From the NCBI GenBank assembly GCA_964645765.1, contig CAZYBE010000008.1:41866-105865 (forward strand): 64,000 nt of DNA, given 5' to 3'. Source of the DNA: CAZGMN01 sp964645765. Lineage in GTDB: Bacteria > Acidobacteriota > Aminicenantia > Aminicenantales > Aminicenantaceae. Below the pieces are notes generated by a model. It was given only the letters and a program-made list of their open reading frames with translations, was not told the DNA's origin and made no database searches. Position numbers and translations under genes: made by a program. Shown piece by piece: positions 35,149 through 43,816 of this stretch (the first letter of the stretch is position 1; the number at the start of each line of letters is the position of its first letter).

Positions 35149-35255
35149 GCTCAGGCAGGGTGGTTCGAAAGCACGCCGCTTTTGCCCAGAAAATAAATAA
35201 TTATTTCGCGAAGGTCGGTGGGCGAAAAAACCGTTTGAAGGCTGCGCGGGCATGG
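35149..35255. repeat. Rearranged palindromic repeat R1-D
   Basis: The first 40 bp (GGTGGTTCGAAAGCACGCC and GCTTTTGCCC) match the left half of R1-B, while the last 35 bp (AACCGTTTGAAGGCTG, then CGCGGGCATGG) match the R1 core in inverted orientation. The middle is AT-rich and unrelated. It lies in the 321-bp gap between divergent folD and the TPR lipoprotein gene; besides this and the two promoters I see nothing in that gap. Confidence 0.65.
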
Positions 35256-35276
35256 CATGAAATTTGCATGTTATCA

Positions 35277-35305
35277 TTGACGAATAAATAAAAAAGAAGT
35301 AATTT
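35277..35305 (+). promoter_or_regulatory. Promoter of the lipoprotein/peptidase operon
   Basis: TTGACG (35277-35282), a 17-bp spacer and TAATTT (35300-35305). The next start codon is 13 bp on, so the leader would be short. Confidence 0.45.
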
Positions 35306-35318
35306 TTAATTATTGAAG

Positions 35319-35714
35319 ATGCCAATGCCAAAAAGGTTTACAATCGGGTTCTTAATTGTCTTCCTTTCCCTTGTTACGACTCATTGCAGCCGCCCGCTTT
35401 GGAATGAAGAAATCAATTTTGGCATCCTGGCAGCCCAAAGAGACCTGTGGGAAGAGGCCTTCTTTCGCTGGCAAAGAGCGGCCCTTTCCCAGCCGGATTC
35501 AGCTGCTGCCCATAACAATCTGGCCGTTGCCTATGAAAGAAAAGGACTTTGGGAAGAAGCTAAAAAGGAATATGACCTCGCCTTAAAGCTCAGCCCAAAA
35601 AATTCATATATCAAGGCTAATTACGAGAATTTCAAGAAAATATATGAAGGCTCTGAGAAGAAGGGCCCCGATAAAGAGAAATCGGCTAAAGAGAAGAAAG
35701 ATGAAAAAAAATAA
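35319..35714 (+). CDS. TPR-containing lipoprotein
   Basis: A 131-residue protein with a signal peptide and lipid site TTHCS (Cys at about 22). Two TPR units follow, DLWEEAFFRWQRAALSQPDS and AAHNNLAVAYERKGLWEEAK. The C-terminus is a Lys/Glu-rich tail. ATG 35319 or 35325 both fit; an upstream TTG (35313) is less likely. It overlaps the next lipoprotein gene by 14 bp, and a large peptidase/barrel protein follows, so the three probably work together at the outer membrane. Confidence 0.75.
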   Translation: MPMPKRFTIGFLIVFLSLVTTHCSRPLWNEEINFGILAAQRDLWEEAFFRWQRAALSQPDSAAAHNNLAVAYERKGLWEEAKKEYDLALKLSPKNSYIKANYENFKKIYEGSEKKGPDKEKSAKEKKDEKK

Positions 35715-36357
35715 GGCCGCACTCTTTCTTGCTCTCCTTGTCTTCTCGTCCTGTGCCTCTGAATCCTACTATAAGCTAAGGGTCGACCTCCCAACAAAAA
35801 CAAATCTCAATCTGAGCCAATTCAACGAAATTGTTATCACCAATTTTTTAGTCAAAAAGGAAACAAAGGACGTCAATCTCAGCAAAGAGCTCGTCAACTA
35901 CTTTTCTTTCGAGCTCGGTCAGGCATTCAAGGGAAAGGTTTTAACCGCGGAGGTTTCTCTTAAAGATGAGGCGCTCTTTAAGAATGAGGATTTCTGGAAA
36001 AACTTATACCCGGAGCGGAAGAATTCAATTCTCCTCACCGGAAGCGCTCAATACTCGGAGGAGGTCCGAAAAGCTATCTTGGAAACGAAGAGAAGCCGTT
36101 TCGAAACTCCCTTTCCCCCAGAAAAAGCCCTGTCTGAACGAAGGTTTTACATCCTTAACCTGGATCTCTACCTTATCGATACTGAATCTGGGAAAGTCTT
36201 GTACACAAGAAGCTTCAACGAATCAAAAGGGTATGACAATCCAAGAGAGACGGCCTCTTTCGCCTTCTTCGACCTCATTCAGGGAGTAAAAGGAAACCTT
36301 TTTCCCAATATTATCGGCGATAGAAAAATCCAAGAAAGGTACCTCCTCTCGCATTAA
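35701..36357 (+). CDS. Lipoprotein of unknown function
   Basis: A 218-residue protein with lipobox VFSSCAS at about 13-19. I take ATG 35701, within the end of the TPR gene, because it gives a proper signal peptide (MKKNKAALFLALLVFSS); the frame upstream reads the same DNA as the TPR gene's charged tail and is not credible. The mature part is mixed alpha/beta, with FNEIVITNFLV and LTGSAQYSEEVRKA, somewhat like the LPS-assembly/CsgG-type lipoproteins, but I do not recognise a family. It ends 13 bp before the peptidase/propeller gene. Confidence 0.7.
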   Translation: MKKNKAALFLALLVFSSCASESYYKLRVDLPTKTNLNLSQFNEIVITNFLVKKETKDVNLSKELVNYFSFELGQAFKGKVLTAEVSLKDEALFKNEDFWKNLYPERKNSILLTGSAQYSEEVRKAILETKRSRFETPFPPEKALSERRFYILNLDLYLIDTESGKVLYTRSFNESKGYDNPRETASFAFFDLIQGVKGNLFPNIIGDRKIQERYLLSH

Positions 36358-36370
36358 AAAGGAGACCACC

Positions 36371-39316
36371 ATGAAAACTTGTATAAAATATACACTCTTT
36401 GCCCTGCTCATCATTATCTCGGCGGCCTTGGCTTCCAGCCAAGTTATTTACGCCCCCTACTATGGCAAAAATAAAGTCGTCTATGAAAAACTTAATTGGA
36501 GCCATTATAAAACCGAACACTTTGACATCTATTATTACGTCAATGACGTCCAGGTTTTGAAAGACATTGCTGAAATGGCGGAAAGCGCCTATCAACAAAT
36601 AAGCCAGGACCTCAAGCACCCCCTTTCTTCCCCTGTCCCTCTCATCTATTACAAGACCTACACAGATTTTGAGCAGACGAACCTTTTCCAGGTCGGCGAG
36701 GGCGTCTTGGGAGTTTCCGAACCGGTGCTTCACAGAGTGGCGATTCATGGCGATATGCCTCTGGACCAGATCCAGTCTCTCATCGAACACGAGCTTTCTC
36801 ATGTTTTTGAGTTCGATTTGCTCTGGGGCAAGCCAGGAAACGCTGTCTATGCCGTAAATTCACCCCCCGACTGGATAATGGAAGGATTTGCCGAATATTG
36901 CACAGCAGATTGGAGCTACTGGTCTTCGCTGATCGTCAGGGATGCTGCCCTCAATGACCGAATCCCGGAGCTCACGGAGTCCGGCGCTCTCTACTCTCGA
37001 TATGCAACCCCTCGGCCTCCTGATTACGATTTTGGCCACGCCATGTTTGATTTTATCGACGCCAGGCTTGGGAAAAACGGAATATCAGAGTTCTGGCGCT
37101 CTTTGAAGGGCTCTCCGATCATGGGAAGAAGGGACCCGATCAGAAAGTCGTTGAACATGAGTTACAAGCAGTTTAATCAGGAATTTAAAAAATACCTCCG
37201 CAACCAGGTTAAAGACTATCTCTTATGCGAAAACCCAGAAGATTATAGCATAGCCATTGGCCCGGAGTTCCCTCTCAATCCTTATTATTTCTCCATCTCT
37301 CACGCCGTTTCTCCATCCGGCGACATCGTTGCCGTCATGACCCAGAATTATAAAGATTGGGATATCGATATCCTTCTCTTCTCGGCAAAAGACGGCTCTG
37401 TAATTAAAAATATCACCAAGGGCTTCACTCAAAGGTACGAATACCTCAAGTTTGACATCGACCCCTCATCGGGAAAAAACATTGCCTGGTCTTCCAATGG
37501 AGACTCGATCGCTTTCTTTGCGCGGACCGGGCAAAAATATTCTCTTTTTATCCTCGACCCTTTAACCGAAAGGATTTTAAAACAGGTCAACATTCCTTAT
37601 GACCAGCCTTCTTGCCCTAGCTTCTTTCCGGAAGGACGAGAGCTTCTCTTTTCCGCCTACCACCAAGGAATTCATGACATCTTCAAAGTCGACCTTTCGA
37701 CTGAAAAGATCGGAAACTTGACTGAAAACGAGCTTTTCGAGAAAGCGCCGGCCATTTCCCCTGACGGGAAAAAAGTGGCTTACACGATCCGCGTCGGGAC
37801 GTATGACAAGCTCTTTCTTTCTCCTGTGGATAATTTGAAGAAGAGGACTCAGTTGACATTTGGGACCGGGAATACAATCGCGCCTCAATTTTCTCCCGAC
37901 TCTAAACTCTTGTATTTTTCCGCAGACATGAGAGGCGCATTCAACATCTACTCTTTGAACCTTGAAACCGGGGAGCTCAAGGCCTACACAGATGTCAGGA
38001 CAGGCAATTTCTTCCCCGTTCCTGTTGCCAACGACCCCAAAAAAATAATATTTGCTTCTTTCAATAAGGGCGCGCTCCAGGTTTTCAAAAGCGAGCTTGA
38101 AGGGAAAACAGAAAAAACCATAACCTTTGTTGACGAGCCGGCAGATGAGGAATTTAAAAAATTTGAACCCAGCCTGCGGCTTGATATAAATGAAGATAAA
38201 ATCGAGCAACACAAGGGCCTGGGAAAGCTCTATCTCACTGCCAGGCCTCCTATCGACACCATCGTCTCCTCTGACGGCTCTGTTTATGGCGGCTCTGCCG
38301 TTAGCTTCTCTGATCTATTAGGAGACCATCAACTTCTGGCCGTTGCCTATCAGGTCCGAAGCTTCCGTTCCTATTATTTCGGTTATTTCAATCAGACGAG
38401 AAGATTCCAGTACATGGTCAACGCTTTCAGCTATACTCAGTTCTATTATTACCCCTACGCCTATGATGATCCTTATTACTATGATCGCTTGAATTATAAC
38501 GATGCCATGATAACCCGGGACATAATGGGCATAAGCTTCACCTCTTATTATCCATTCAACCTCTATTGCCGTCTTGAAGCCTCCCTCGGACTCTTGCGCT
38601 TCGAAGAAGACTATCTCGACGCTTCAATCGCCCCGGGAAGAGCCGGTTACTTCTGGAACGGCAATCTCCTTCAGGCTTCTGTTTCTCTTGTTGGAGAAAC
38701 GACGCGATTTAAGGCCTATGGACCGACAGGAGGAAACACCTTTTCCTTGACCCTTTCCCAATCAATCCCTGTCTCAAACAGCTTTTTCCAGAACACAAAC
38801 GTTGAGGCTGACTTTCGCCAATACCTTTACCTCGGCGCGGACTCTCTTCTTGCCTTCCGTTTCAGCGGCTTTGCCAGCCGCGGTGAAAACCCGTTTGTTT
38901 CCTATCTTGGAGGGAATAATCAGGTTCGTTCGGTCGATTACTTCAGCATAACCGCCACCGAAGGCTGGTTCGCAAACCTCGAATTAAGGCTCCCCTTGGT
39001 CAACATCGCCTCAACGATTATCGGCCCAATCGGCCCTATCCGCGGCGCCCTGTTCTTTGACATCGTTCGGACAAAAGTCAAGGGCTACCAGGCTAAATTT
39101 GCCATATTCGATGGCTTCGACCAATTCGGTAACGTTAAAACACGCGTGGCTGACGCTATCGGCTCTATGGGCTATGGCTTCCAGTTTTTCCTTTTCGGCT
39201 TTCCTTTTCATCTTGAGTTTGCTAAGTGGATCGAATGGCGAGATCTTTCCCATCCTTTCAGCATTCAATCCTATGGCAATTTCAGGACAAGGTTCTGGAT
39301 CGGGTACGACTTTTAA
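36371..39316 (+). CDS. Secreted peptidase-MA / TolB-like propeller / outer-membrane barrel protein
   Basis: A 981-residue exported protein. GGAG precedes ATG 36371 and a signal peptide follows. Residues about 40-250 form a gluzincin peptidase with HELSH at 140-144 and the third zinc ligand in EGFAEY (171-176). Residues about 300-600 hold TolB/PD40 propeller repeats such as GKNIAWSSNGDSIAFFAR, then ISPDGKKVAYTIR and FSPDSKLLYFSADM. Residues about 640-981 are amphipathic strands with alternating aromatics and end RTRFWIGYDF with a terminal Phe, as expected of an outer-membrane barrel. It would put a protease at the cell surface. Two lipoprotein genes lie upstream. Confidence 0.82.
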   Translation: MKTCIKYTLFALLIIISAALASSQVIYAPYYGKNKVVYEKLNWSHYKTEHFDIYYYVNDVQVLKDIAEMAESAYQQISQDLKHPLSSPVPLIYYKTYTDFEQTNLFQVGEGVLGVSEPVLHRVAIHGDMPLDQIQSLIEHELSHVFEFDLLWGKPGNAVYAVNSPPDWIMEGFAEYCTADWSYWSSLIVRDAALNDRIPELTESGALYSRYATPRPPDYDFGHAMFDFIDARLGKNGISEFWRSLKGSPIMGRRDPIRKSLNMSYKQFNQEFKKYLRNQVKDYLLCENPEDYSIAIGPEFPLNPYYFSISHAVSPSGDIVAVMTQNYKDWDIDILLFSAKDGSVIKNITKGFTQRYEYLKFDIDPSSGKNIAWSSNGDSIAFFARTGQKYSLFILDPLTERILKQVNIPYDQPSCPSFFPEGRELLFSAYHQGIHDIFKVDLSTEKIGNLTENELFEKAPAISPDGKKVAYTIRVGTYDKLFLSPVDNLKKRTQLTFGTGNTIAPQFSPDSKLLYFSADMRGAFNIYSLNLETGELKAYTDVRTGNFFPVPVANDPKKIIFASFNKGALQVFKSELEGKTEKTITFVDEPADEEFKKFEPSLRLDINEDKIEQHKGLGKLYLTARPPIDTIVSSDGSVYGGSAVSFSDLLGDHQLLAVAYQVRSFRSYYFGYFNQTRRFQYMVNAFSYTQFYYYPYAYDDPYYYDRLNYNDAMITRDIMGISFTSYYPFNLYCRLEASLGLLRFEEDYLDASIAPGRAGYFWNGNLLQASVSLVGETTRFKAYGPTGGNTFSLTLSQSIPVSNSFFQNTNVEADFRQYLYLGADSLLAFRFSGFASRGENPFVSYLGGNNQVRSVDYFSITATEGWFANLELRLPLVNIASTIIGPIGPIRGALFFDIVRTKVKGYQAKFAIFDGFDQFGNVKTRVADAIGSMGYGFQFFLFGFPFHLEFAKWIEWRDLSHPFSIQSYGNFRTRFWIGYDF

Positions 39317-39334
39317 AAATTTAAAATAAAGCGC

Positions 39335-39363
39335 TTGAAATCCACCCACAGGAGTGCTACGAT
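39335..39363 (+). promoter_or_regulatory. Promoter of dnaA
   Basis: TTGAAA (39335-39340), a 17-bp spacer and TACGAT (39358-39363). DnaA boxes lie 40 bp downstream of the -10, between promoter and gene, a layout that would let DnaA repress its own synthesis. Confidence 0.6.
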
Positions 39364-39403
39364 ACCTGCGCTCAATCGCCCTTGAATTAGAAGACGGCAG
39401 GAT

Positions 39404-39435
39404 TTTTCCACAGCTGTGGAAAAACCTGTGGAAAT
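39404..39435 (+). promoter_or_regulatory. Three DnaA-box-like sites upstream of dnaA
   Basis: TTTTCCACA (39404-39412) and its inverted copy TGTGGAAAA (39415-39423) both fit TTWTNCACA; TGTGGAAAT (39427-39435) has one mismatch. The first two are a head-to-head palindrome. Confidence 0.65.
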
Positions 39436-39448
39436 AGGGGACGCTCAA

Positions 39449-40780
39449 ATGGAAGCGGAAGACAGGCTTAATCCTTGGCAAAAAATTATGAAAGCTCTCC
39501 AGAAAGACATGGAGAAGAATAGCTATGAAACCTGGTTTGAGCCAACGGCTTTCATCGGACAGGAGGCAGATTCTCTCTACATAAAAGTTCCGAATTCCTA
39601 TTTTAAAGATTGGCTTTCCTTCCATTATCTTAACCTGATCAACGGCCATTCCCAGGAAATCTTTGGAAAGGTCTTCGACATAAAGTTTGTTTTTGATGAA
39701 AATTCCTCTTCATTTAAGAGGGGCGCTCCTGAGGAGAGAAGGACCAAGGATGGAATGCTCCTTAATCCAAACTTGAACCCCATTTACACCTTTGAGAATT
39801 TCGTTGTCGGCTCTTGTAACCAATTCGCCCATGCCGCTTCCACAGCCGTAGCCAAAAACCCGGCGAAATCTTACAACCCTCTCTATATCTATGGCGGAGC
39901 AGGTTTAGGAAAAACTCATTTGATGAATGCCGTCGGCCATTTTACGCTCCACGGTCATCGCCGCCTAAAAATCCTTTATATTACAACTGAAAAGTTTATG
40001 AACGACCTGATCAACCATCTTCAATACGGAAAAATACTCGATTTTCGGCAAAAATACAGAAGTGTGGATGTCCTGTTGATGGACGATATCCATTATCTTC
40101 CCGGGAAAGAAAGGACAAAGGAGGAGTTTTTCCACACTTTTAATCATCTTTACGATAATCAGAAACAGATTGTCATCTCTAGCGACTGCCCTCCAAAAGA
40201 TATCCCTAACCTTGAAGAGAGGTTCCGCTCTCGTTTTGAGTGGGGGTTGATCGCTGATTTAAAATCTCCCGATATCGAAACAAGGATTGCCATTCTTAAG
40301 AAAAAATCTGAGTTGGAGGGGGTCTCTCTTCCCGAAAGCGTTTCCCTTTATATCGCCGACAAAGTTGAGTCAAATATAAGAGTTTTAGAAGGATATCTCC
40401 GGCGTGTTATCGCTTATGCCTCTTTGAAGGGGGAAAAGATCGATTTAGACCTCGCTAAGGAAGCCCTTAAGAGCCTTCTGGATTCTTCTGCGGCCCAGGT
40501 CACTGTGGAAAAAGTACAGAAGATTATCTGTCACAGGTTAAACATAAAACTCTCTCAGCTTAAATCGAAGAACAACTCGCCTGATATCGTCTTTCCCCGT
40601 CAGATTGCCATGTATCTTTGTAATCAATTGACAGGGTCTTCTCTCCCTGAGATCGGTAAAAAATTCGGTGGAAAACACCATACAACAGTCATCCACAGCA
40701 TAAGAAAGATTGAGAAATTAAGAAATAAAGACCCGGAATTCAACAAAGAAATAGACAGCTTAATCTCTTGTATCAAGTAG
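39449..40780 (+). CDS. dnaA: Chromosomal replication initiator DnaA
   Basis: Initiates replication and regulates genes. The 443-residue protein has the N-terminal domain I (WQKIMKALQKDMEKNSYETW), the AAA+ core with Walker A YGGAGLGKTHLMNA, Walker B VLLMDDIHYL, and the C-terminal DNA-binding signature FGGKHHTTVIHSIRKIE. ATG 39449 is preferred: AGGGGA lies eight bases upstream, while the in-frame GTG at 39416 falls inside the DnaA boxes. dnaN follows after a 103-bp AT-rich gap. Confidence 0.96.
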   Translation: MEAEDRLNPWQKIMKALQKDMEKNSYETWFEPTAFIGQEADSLYIKVPNSYFKDWLSFHYLNLINGHSQEIFGKVFDIKFVFDENSSSFKRGAPEERRTKDGMLLNPNLNPIYTFENFVVGSCNQFAHAASTAVAKNPAKSYNPLYIYGGAGLGKTHLMNAVGHFTLHGHRRLKILYITTEKFMNDLINHLQYGKILDFRQKYRSVDVLLMDDIHYLPGKERTKEEFFHTFNHLYDNQKQIVISSDCPPKDIPNLEERFRSRFEWGLIADLKSPDIETRIAILKKKSELEGVSLPESVSLYIADKVESNIRVLEGYLRRVIAYASLKGEKIDLDLAKEALKSLLDSSAAQVTVEKVQKIICHRLNIKLSQLKSKNNSPDIVFPRQIAMYLCNQLTGSSLPEIGKKFGGKHHTTVIHSIRKIEKLRNKDPEFNKEIDSLISCIK

Positions 40781-40883
40781 AAAAACAATAAATTATAAAA
40801 GATTTTCACATTTTATTTGCTTTTATTTATTTTATTCTATAATTTAATTTTATATTAATAAATAAATATAGAAAGGTGGAAAA
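40781..40883. other. AT-rich dnaA-dnaN spacer, candidate part of oriC
   Basis: This 103-bp gap is almost wholly A/T with long T and A runs, and contains ATTTTCACA (40802-40810), one mismatch from a DnaA box. A promoter-like TTGCTT/TATAAT (40817-40843, 15-bp spacer) would serve dnaN. Such a tract could be the duplex-unwinding part of an origin. Only one box is visible here, so the status as oriC is open. Confidence 0.35.
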
Positions 40884-41987
40884 ATGAAATTCTCAATCGA
40901 AAAAGAAAAAATCCTAAGCGAACTTCAACTGCTACAGGGAATCGTCGAGAAGAGAAACACAATGCCTATTCTTGCCAATATCCTGCTAAAGGCATCGGAG
41001 AAGGAAATTGAGATTACAGGAACCGACCTTGAAGTTGGATTAAGAACTCATTTTGAAGCCCAGATAGAGGAACAAGGGACGACAACAATTTCAGGTAAGA
41101 AAATTTTTGAAATTATCAAATCGATTCCGGAAGGAGCAGTCGTGACCTTTAAAGAAGGGGATGACCTGACGATGCAGATAAAGGCCGGAGAGAGCGAGTT
41201 TAAAATTCTTTGCTTACCAAAAGAAGATTACCCTCAAGTTCCAGAATCAAATTTTGAAAAAAGCATCGTTTTTCCCCTCACGATATTTCAAGAGATGATT
41301 GACAGAGTTTTTAGCGTCATTACTCAAGAGCAGAGGTATTATCTGAGCGGGGCGTTGCTCATCCTGAAGAACAAATCCATAGAGCTGGTGAGCACGGATG
41401 GGCACAGATTGGCTTATACATCAAAAGCCTTGGATAATGGTATAAAGCTGGAAAAAGACATCAAAGTTATTGTTGCCAAGAAGACCCTTGGTGAGTTAAG
41501 GAAGCTTGAGGACGGTTCGATAGATTTTGACTTAGATGAAAACAACCTTTTTTTTAGAGTCAAAAACAGAACTGTCATTTCAAGAATTATAGAAGGTAAA
41601 TTTCCAAATTTTGAAGCCGTCATACCCAAGGACAATCAAAATATTGTTATTGTTTCCAAGGGGGAGATGACGGAGGCGATAAGGAGAGTTTCACTCTTTT
41701 CGACAGAAAGGTCAAAGGGGATAAAATTATTTATTTCGAAAAAGGAGATGAGGCTTTTTTCTTCAAGCCCGGAGATCGGGGAAGCCCGGGATAAAGTTGA
41801 CATTGAATACGGGGGAGAAGACATTGAAACAGGCTTCAATTCGCAATACCTCCTTGATTTTCTTTCTACGACAAGGGGAGAAAGAGTTCGGATCGAGCTC
41901 AAGGACGCAAACAGCTCGGTCATGATGAAGCCAGAGGCCGCTGAAGACGTCAATTATTTGTATGTGCTCATGCCAATGAAATTATAG
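40884..41987 (+). CDS. dnaN: DNA polymerase III beta sliding clamp
   Basis: The ring that holds the replicative polymerase on DNA. The 367-residue protein has the expected three-fold clamp pattern: MPILANILLKAS near residue 28, YYLSGALLILKNKSIELVST at about 154 and SVMMKPEAAEDVNYLYVLMP at the end, whose MPMKL tail is typical. AGGTGG precedes ATG 40884. It follows dnaA in the ancestral order, but recF and gyrB are not next; a minus-strand Rnf operon is. Confidence 0.97.
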   Translation: MKFSIEKEKILSELQLLQGIVEKRNTMPILANILLKASEKEIEITGTDLEVGLRTHFEAQIEEQGTTTISGKKIFEIIKSIPEGAVVTFKEGDDLTMQIKAGESEFKILCLPKEDYPQVPESNFEKSIVFPLTIFQEMIDRVFSVITQEQRYYLSGALLILKNKSIELVSTDGHRLAYTSKALDNGIKLEKDIKVIVAKKTLGELRKLEDGSIDFDLDENNLFFRVKNRTVISRIIEGKFPNFEAVIPKDNQNIVIVSKGEMTEAIRRVSLFSTERSKGIKLFISKKEMRLFSSSPEIGEARDKVDIEYGGEDIETGFNSQYLLDFLSTTRGERVRIELKDANSSVMMKPEAAEDVNYLYVLMPMKL

Positions 41988-41998
41988 CCGAGAAAAGG

Positions 41999-42442
41999 CT
42001 AGAGACGGCCCGCCCTCTTTTTAATTATGCTCGTGATCACAGGATAAAGACGGAGATTGCCTTTTTTTCTGAAATAATGATAGAGAAAGACGCCGGCGAG
42101 GAGAAGGGCTAAAAGCAGGCCTGCGAAGCTTAACCCCGAGGAAGGAAGAGAGAGGAGACGGGAAAAAAGGTATCCGGCACCCATTCCTAAAAGAGAGGCA
42201 GCAAGAAGAGAAGAAAAGAGCAGGATTAAGAATTTATTATATTTCGCATCAGGGATTTCAATCTCGACCTCATCTCCCGCAGAGGCATGGAGAGTGTTTT
42301 TAACAGCAAGGATGCCTTGTTTTTGTTTCTGACCCAAGCAGAGGCCGGCCATAGCACAGGCTTTGCAAGCTTCTATGAAACACTCCACCTCAACCAGGGC
42401 CAGGTCATCTTTAAGGCCGAGAACGAACCCTTTATCCCTCAT
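41999..42442 (-). CDS. rseC: RseC/MucC-family membrane protein
   Basis: A 147-residue inner membrane protein with an N-terminal Cys cluster (CFIEACKACAMAGLCLG, about 21-37), a short soluble region and two membrane helices (about 72-92 and 103-122). RseC proteins reduce or stabilise Fe-S partners such as SoxR and are found with Rnf or RseAB. Its ATG overlaps the rnfB stop (ATGA), so it is the last gene of the Rnf operon. Confidence 0.85.
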   Translation of the reverse strand: MRDKGFVLGLKDDLALVEVECFIEACKACAMAGLCLGQKQKQGILAVKNTLHASAGDEVEIEIPDAKYNKFLILLFSSLLAASLLGMGAGYLFSRLLSLPSSGLSFAGLLLALLLAGVFLYHYFRKKGNLRLYPVITSIIKKRAGRL

Positions 42443-43242
42443 CCTGTTTTATTCAGACGCCCGATGGCTGCAGTCGGGCATTTTTCAATCTCAGGAATTT
42501 TTTCTGGGTCTATCTTTTTATAATCGAAAATCTTCGCCAAGTTGTTTTCTAAGATAATCGCTTCGGGACAGGCGCGGACACAGATTCCGCAGGCAATGCA
42601 GGCATTTTTGCAATATTTTCTGGCAACAGCGCCCCGGTCCTCGGAGCGACAGAAGACAATGATTTCTTGAACGATAGGATGGAGCTCAAAGAGGTTGCGG
42701 GGGCAAGCCTCAACGCATTTTCCGCAGGCCGTGCATTTCTCTTCCTTGACCGAAGGCAAGCCATCTTTTCCCATCTCGATGGCATCAAACGGGCAGGCGC
42801 GAGCACAGTCGCCAAAGTGCAAGCAGCCGTAGGAGCACATTTTGTTTCCTCCGAGGAGATGGGCCGCAGAGCAGGTTGAGATTCCGAGATAAAAGCCCCG
42901 GTCCTTCGCCGCTCCAAGGGACCCACGACAATGGAGGCGGGCAGTGCTTTTTGAGGCGACCCCGGCTTTAACTCCAAGGATGGCGGCAATTTGTTTCGAG
43001 ACCTCTTCTCCTGCGGCAAAGCATCCGCCGGGCAAGGCCCTTCCGGCGGCCGCAGCTTCAGCAAAAGCCTGGCATCCGGCAAAACCGCAAGCGCCGCAAT
43101 TGGCCTGAGGCAGGATGCCTGCAATTTTTTCAATCTTTGGGTCGATATAAACCTGGAGCCTTTTATAGGCGAAGACAAGTCCGATAGAGAAGAGGAGGCC
43201 AAGAATCCCCATGGTGATGACAGGAACTAGAATCTCCATCAT
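42439..43242 (-). CDS. rnfB: Rnf complex subunit B, iron-sulfur protein
   Basis: Ferredoxin-like subunit of the Rnf complex, which couples ferredoxin:NAD+ oxidoreduction to ion transport across the inner membrane. The 267-residue protein has one N-terminal helix, the CxxCxxxxC cluster in NCGACGFAGCQAFAEA, then Fe-S sites in CARACPFDAIEM, CTACGKCVEACP and CIACGICVRACP. It overlaps rnfA and rseC by 4 bp each. Confidence 0.95.
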   Translation of the reverse strand: MMEILVPVITMGILGLLFSIGLVFAYKRLQVYIDPKIEKIAGILPQANCGACGFAGCQAFAEAAAAGRALPGGCFAAGEEVSKQIAAILGVKAGVASKSTARLHCRGSLGAAKDRGFYLGISTCSAAHLLGGNKMCSYGCLHFGDCARACPFDAIEMGKDGLPSVKEEKCTACGKCVEACPRNLFELHPIVQEIIVFCRSEDRGAVARKYCKNACIACGICVRACPEAIILENNLAKIFDYKKIDPEKIPEIEKCPTAAIGRLNKTG

Positions 43243-43814
43243 TTTATCATTCCAGAAAACCCAAAAAAGGCGAGGGCGATGATTCCAGTGACGACGAGGG
43301 AAATTCCTGCGCCTTTTAGAGGCTCAGGCACATCGGCAAAGTCGAGCTGTTCTCTTATGGCAGCCATCAAGACAATGGCCAGAGTAAAGCCAAGCCCGGC
43401 GCTCATGCCAAAAACAACAGTCTCTGCGAAGTTATATTCTTTCAATGCAGCAAGCAAAGCCAAGCCCATGATGCAGCAATTGACGGTGATGAGTGGGAGG
43501 TAGATGCCCATGGCCTGATAGAGGGGAGGGCTTGTTTTCTTGATAAACATCTCGACGAGTTGAACCAAGGAAGCGATGACGAGAATGAAGCAGACAATCT
43601 GAAGATAGTCAAGTTTATAAGGAAGGAGGATCCAATGATTAATCGGCCAGGTTACAACCGAGGTTAGGGACATGACAAAAGTGACCGCGATTCCCATTGA
43701 AAGAGAATCTCCGATTCTTTTGGAGATTCCGAGGAAGGGGCAAATACCCAAGAAGTAATGATAGACGAAGTTGTTGATCAGAATGGCCGAGAAAAAAAGC
43801 ATGACGAGTTCCAA
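43239..43814 (-). CDS. rnfA: Rnf complex subunit A
   Basis: Membrane subunit of the Rnf complex, 191 residues with about six helices. It begins FFSAILINNFVYHYFLGICPFLG and contains GMSAGLGFTLAIVLMAAIREQ, the conserved half-helices that hold the intramembrane iron site in RnfA and RnfE. It ends 4 bp into rnfB and starts 2 bp after rnfE. Confidence 0.95.
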   Translation of the reverse strand: MELVMLFFSAILINNFVYHYFLGICPFLGISKRIGDSLSMGIAVTFVMSLTSVVTWPINHWILLPYKLDYLQIVCFILVIASLVQLVEMFIKKTSPPLYQAMGIYLPLITVNCCIMGLALLAALKEYNFAETVVFGMSAGLGFTLAIVLMAAIREQLDFADVPEPLKGAGISLVVTGIIALAFFGFSGMIK

Positions 43815-43816
43815 TT

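Noticed and set aside
36311..36802. Minus-strand frame of 163 residues at the start of the peptidase/barrel gene
   Set aside because: Antisense to a strongly supported signal peptide and zinc-protease domain.
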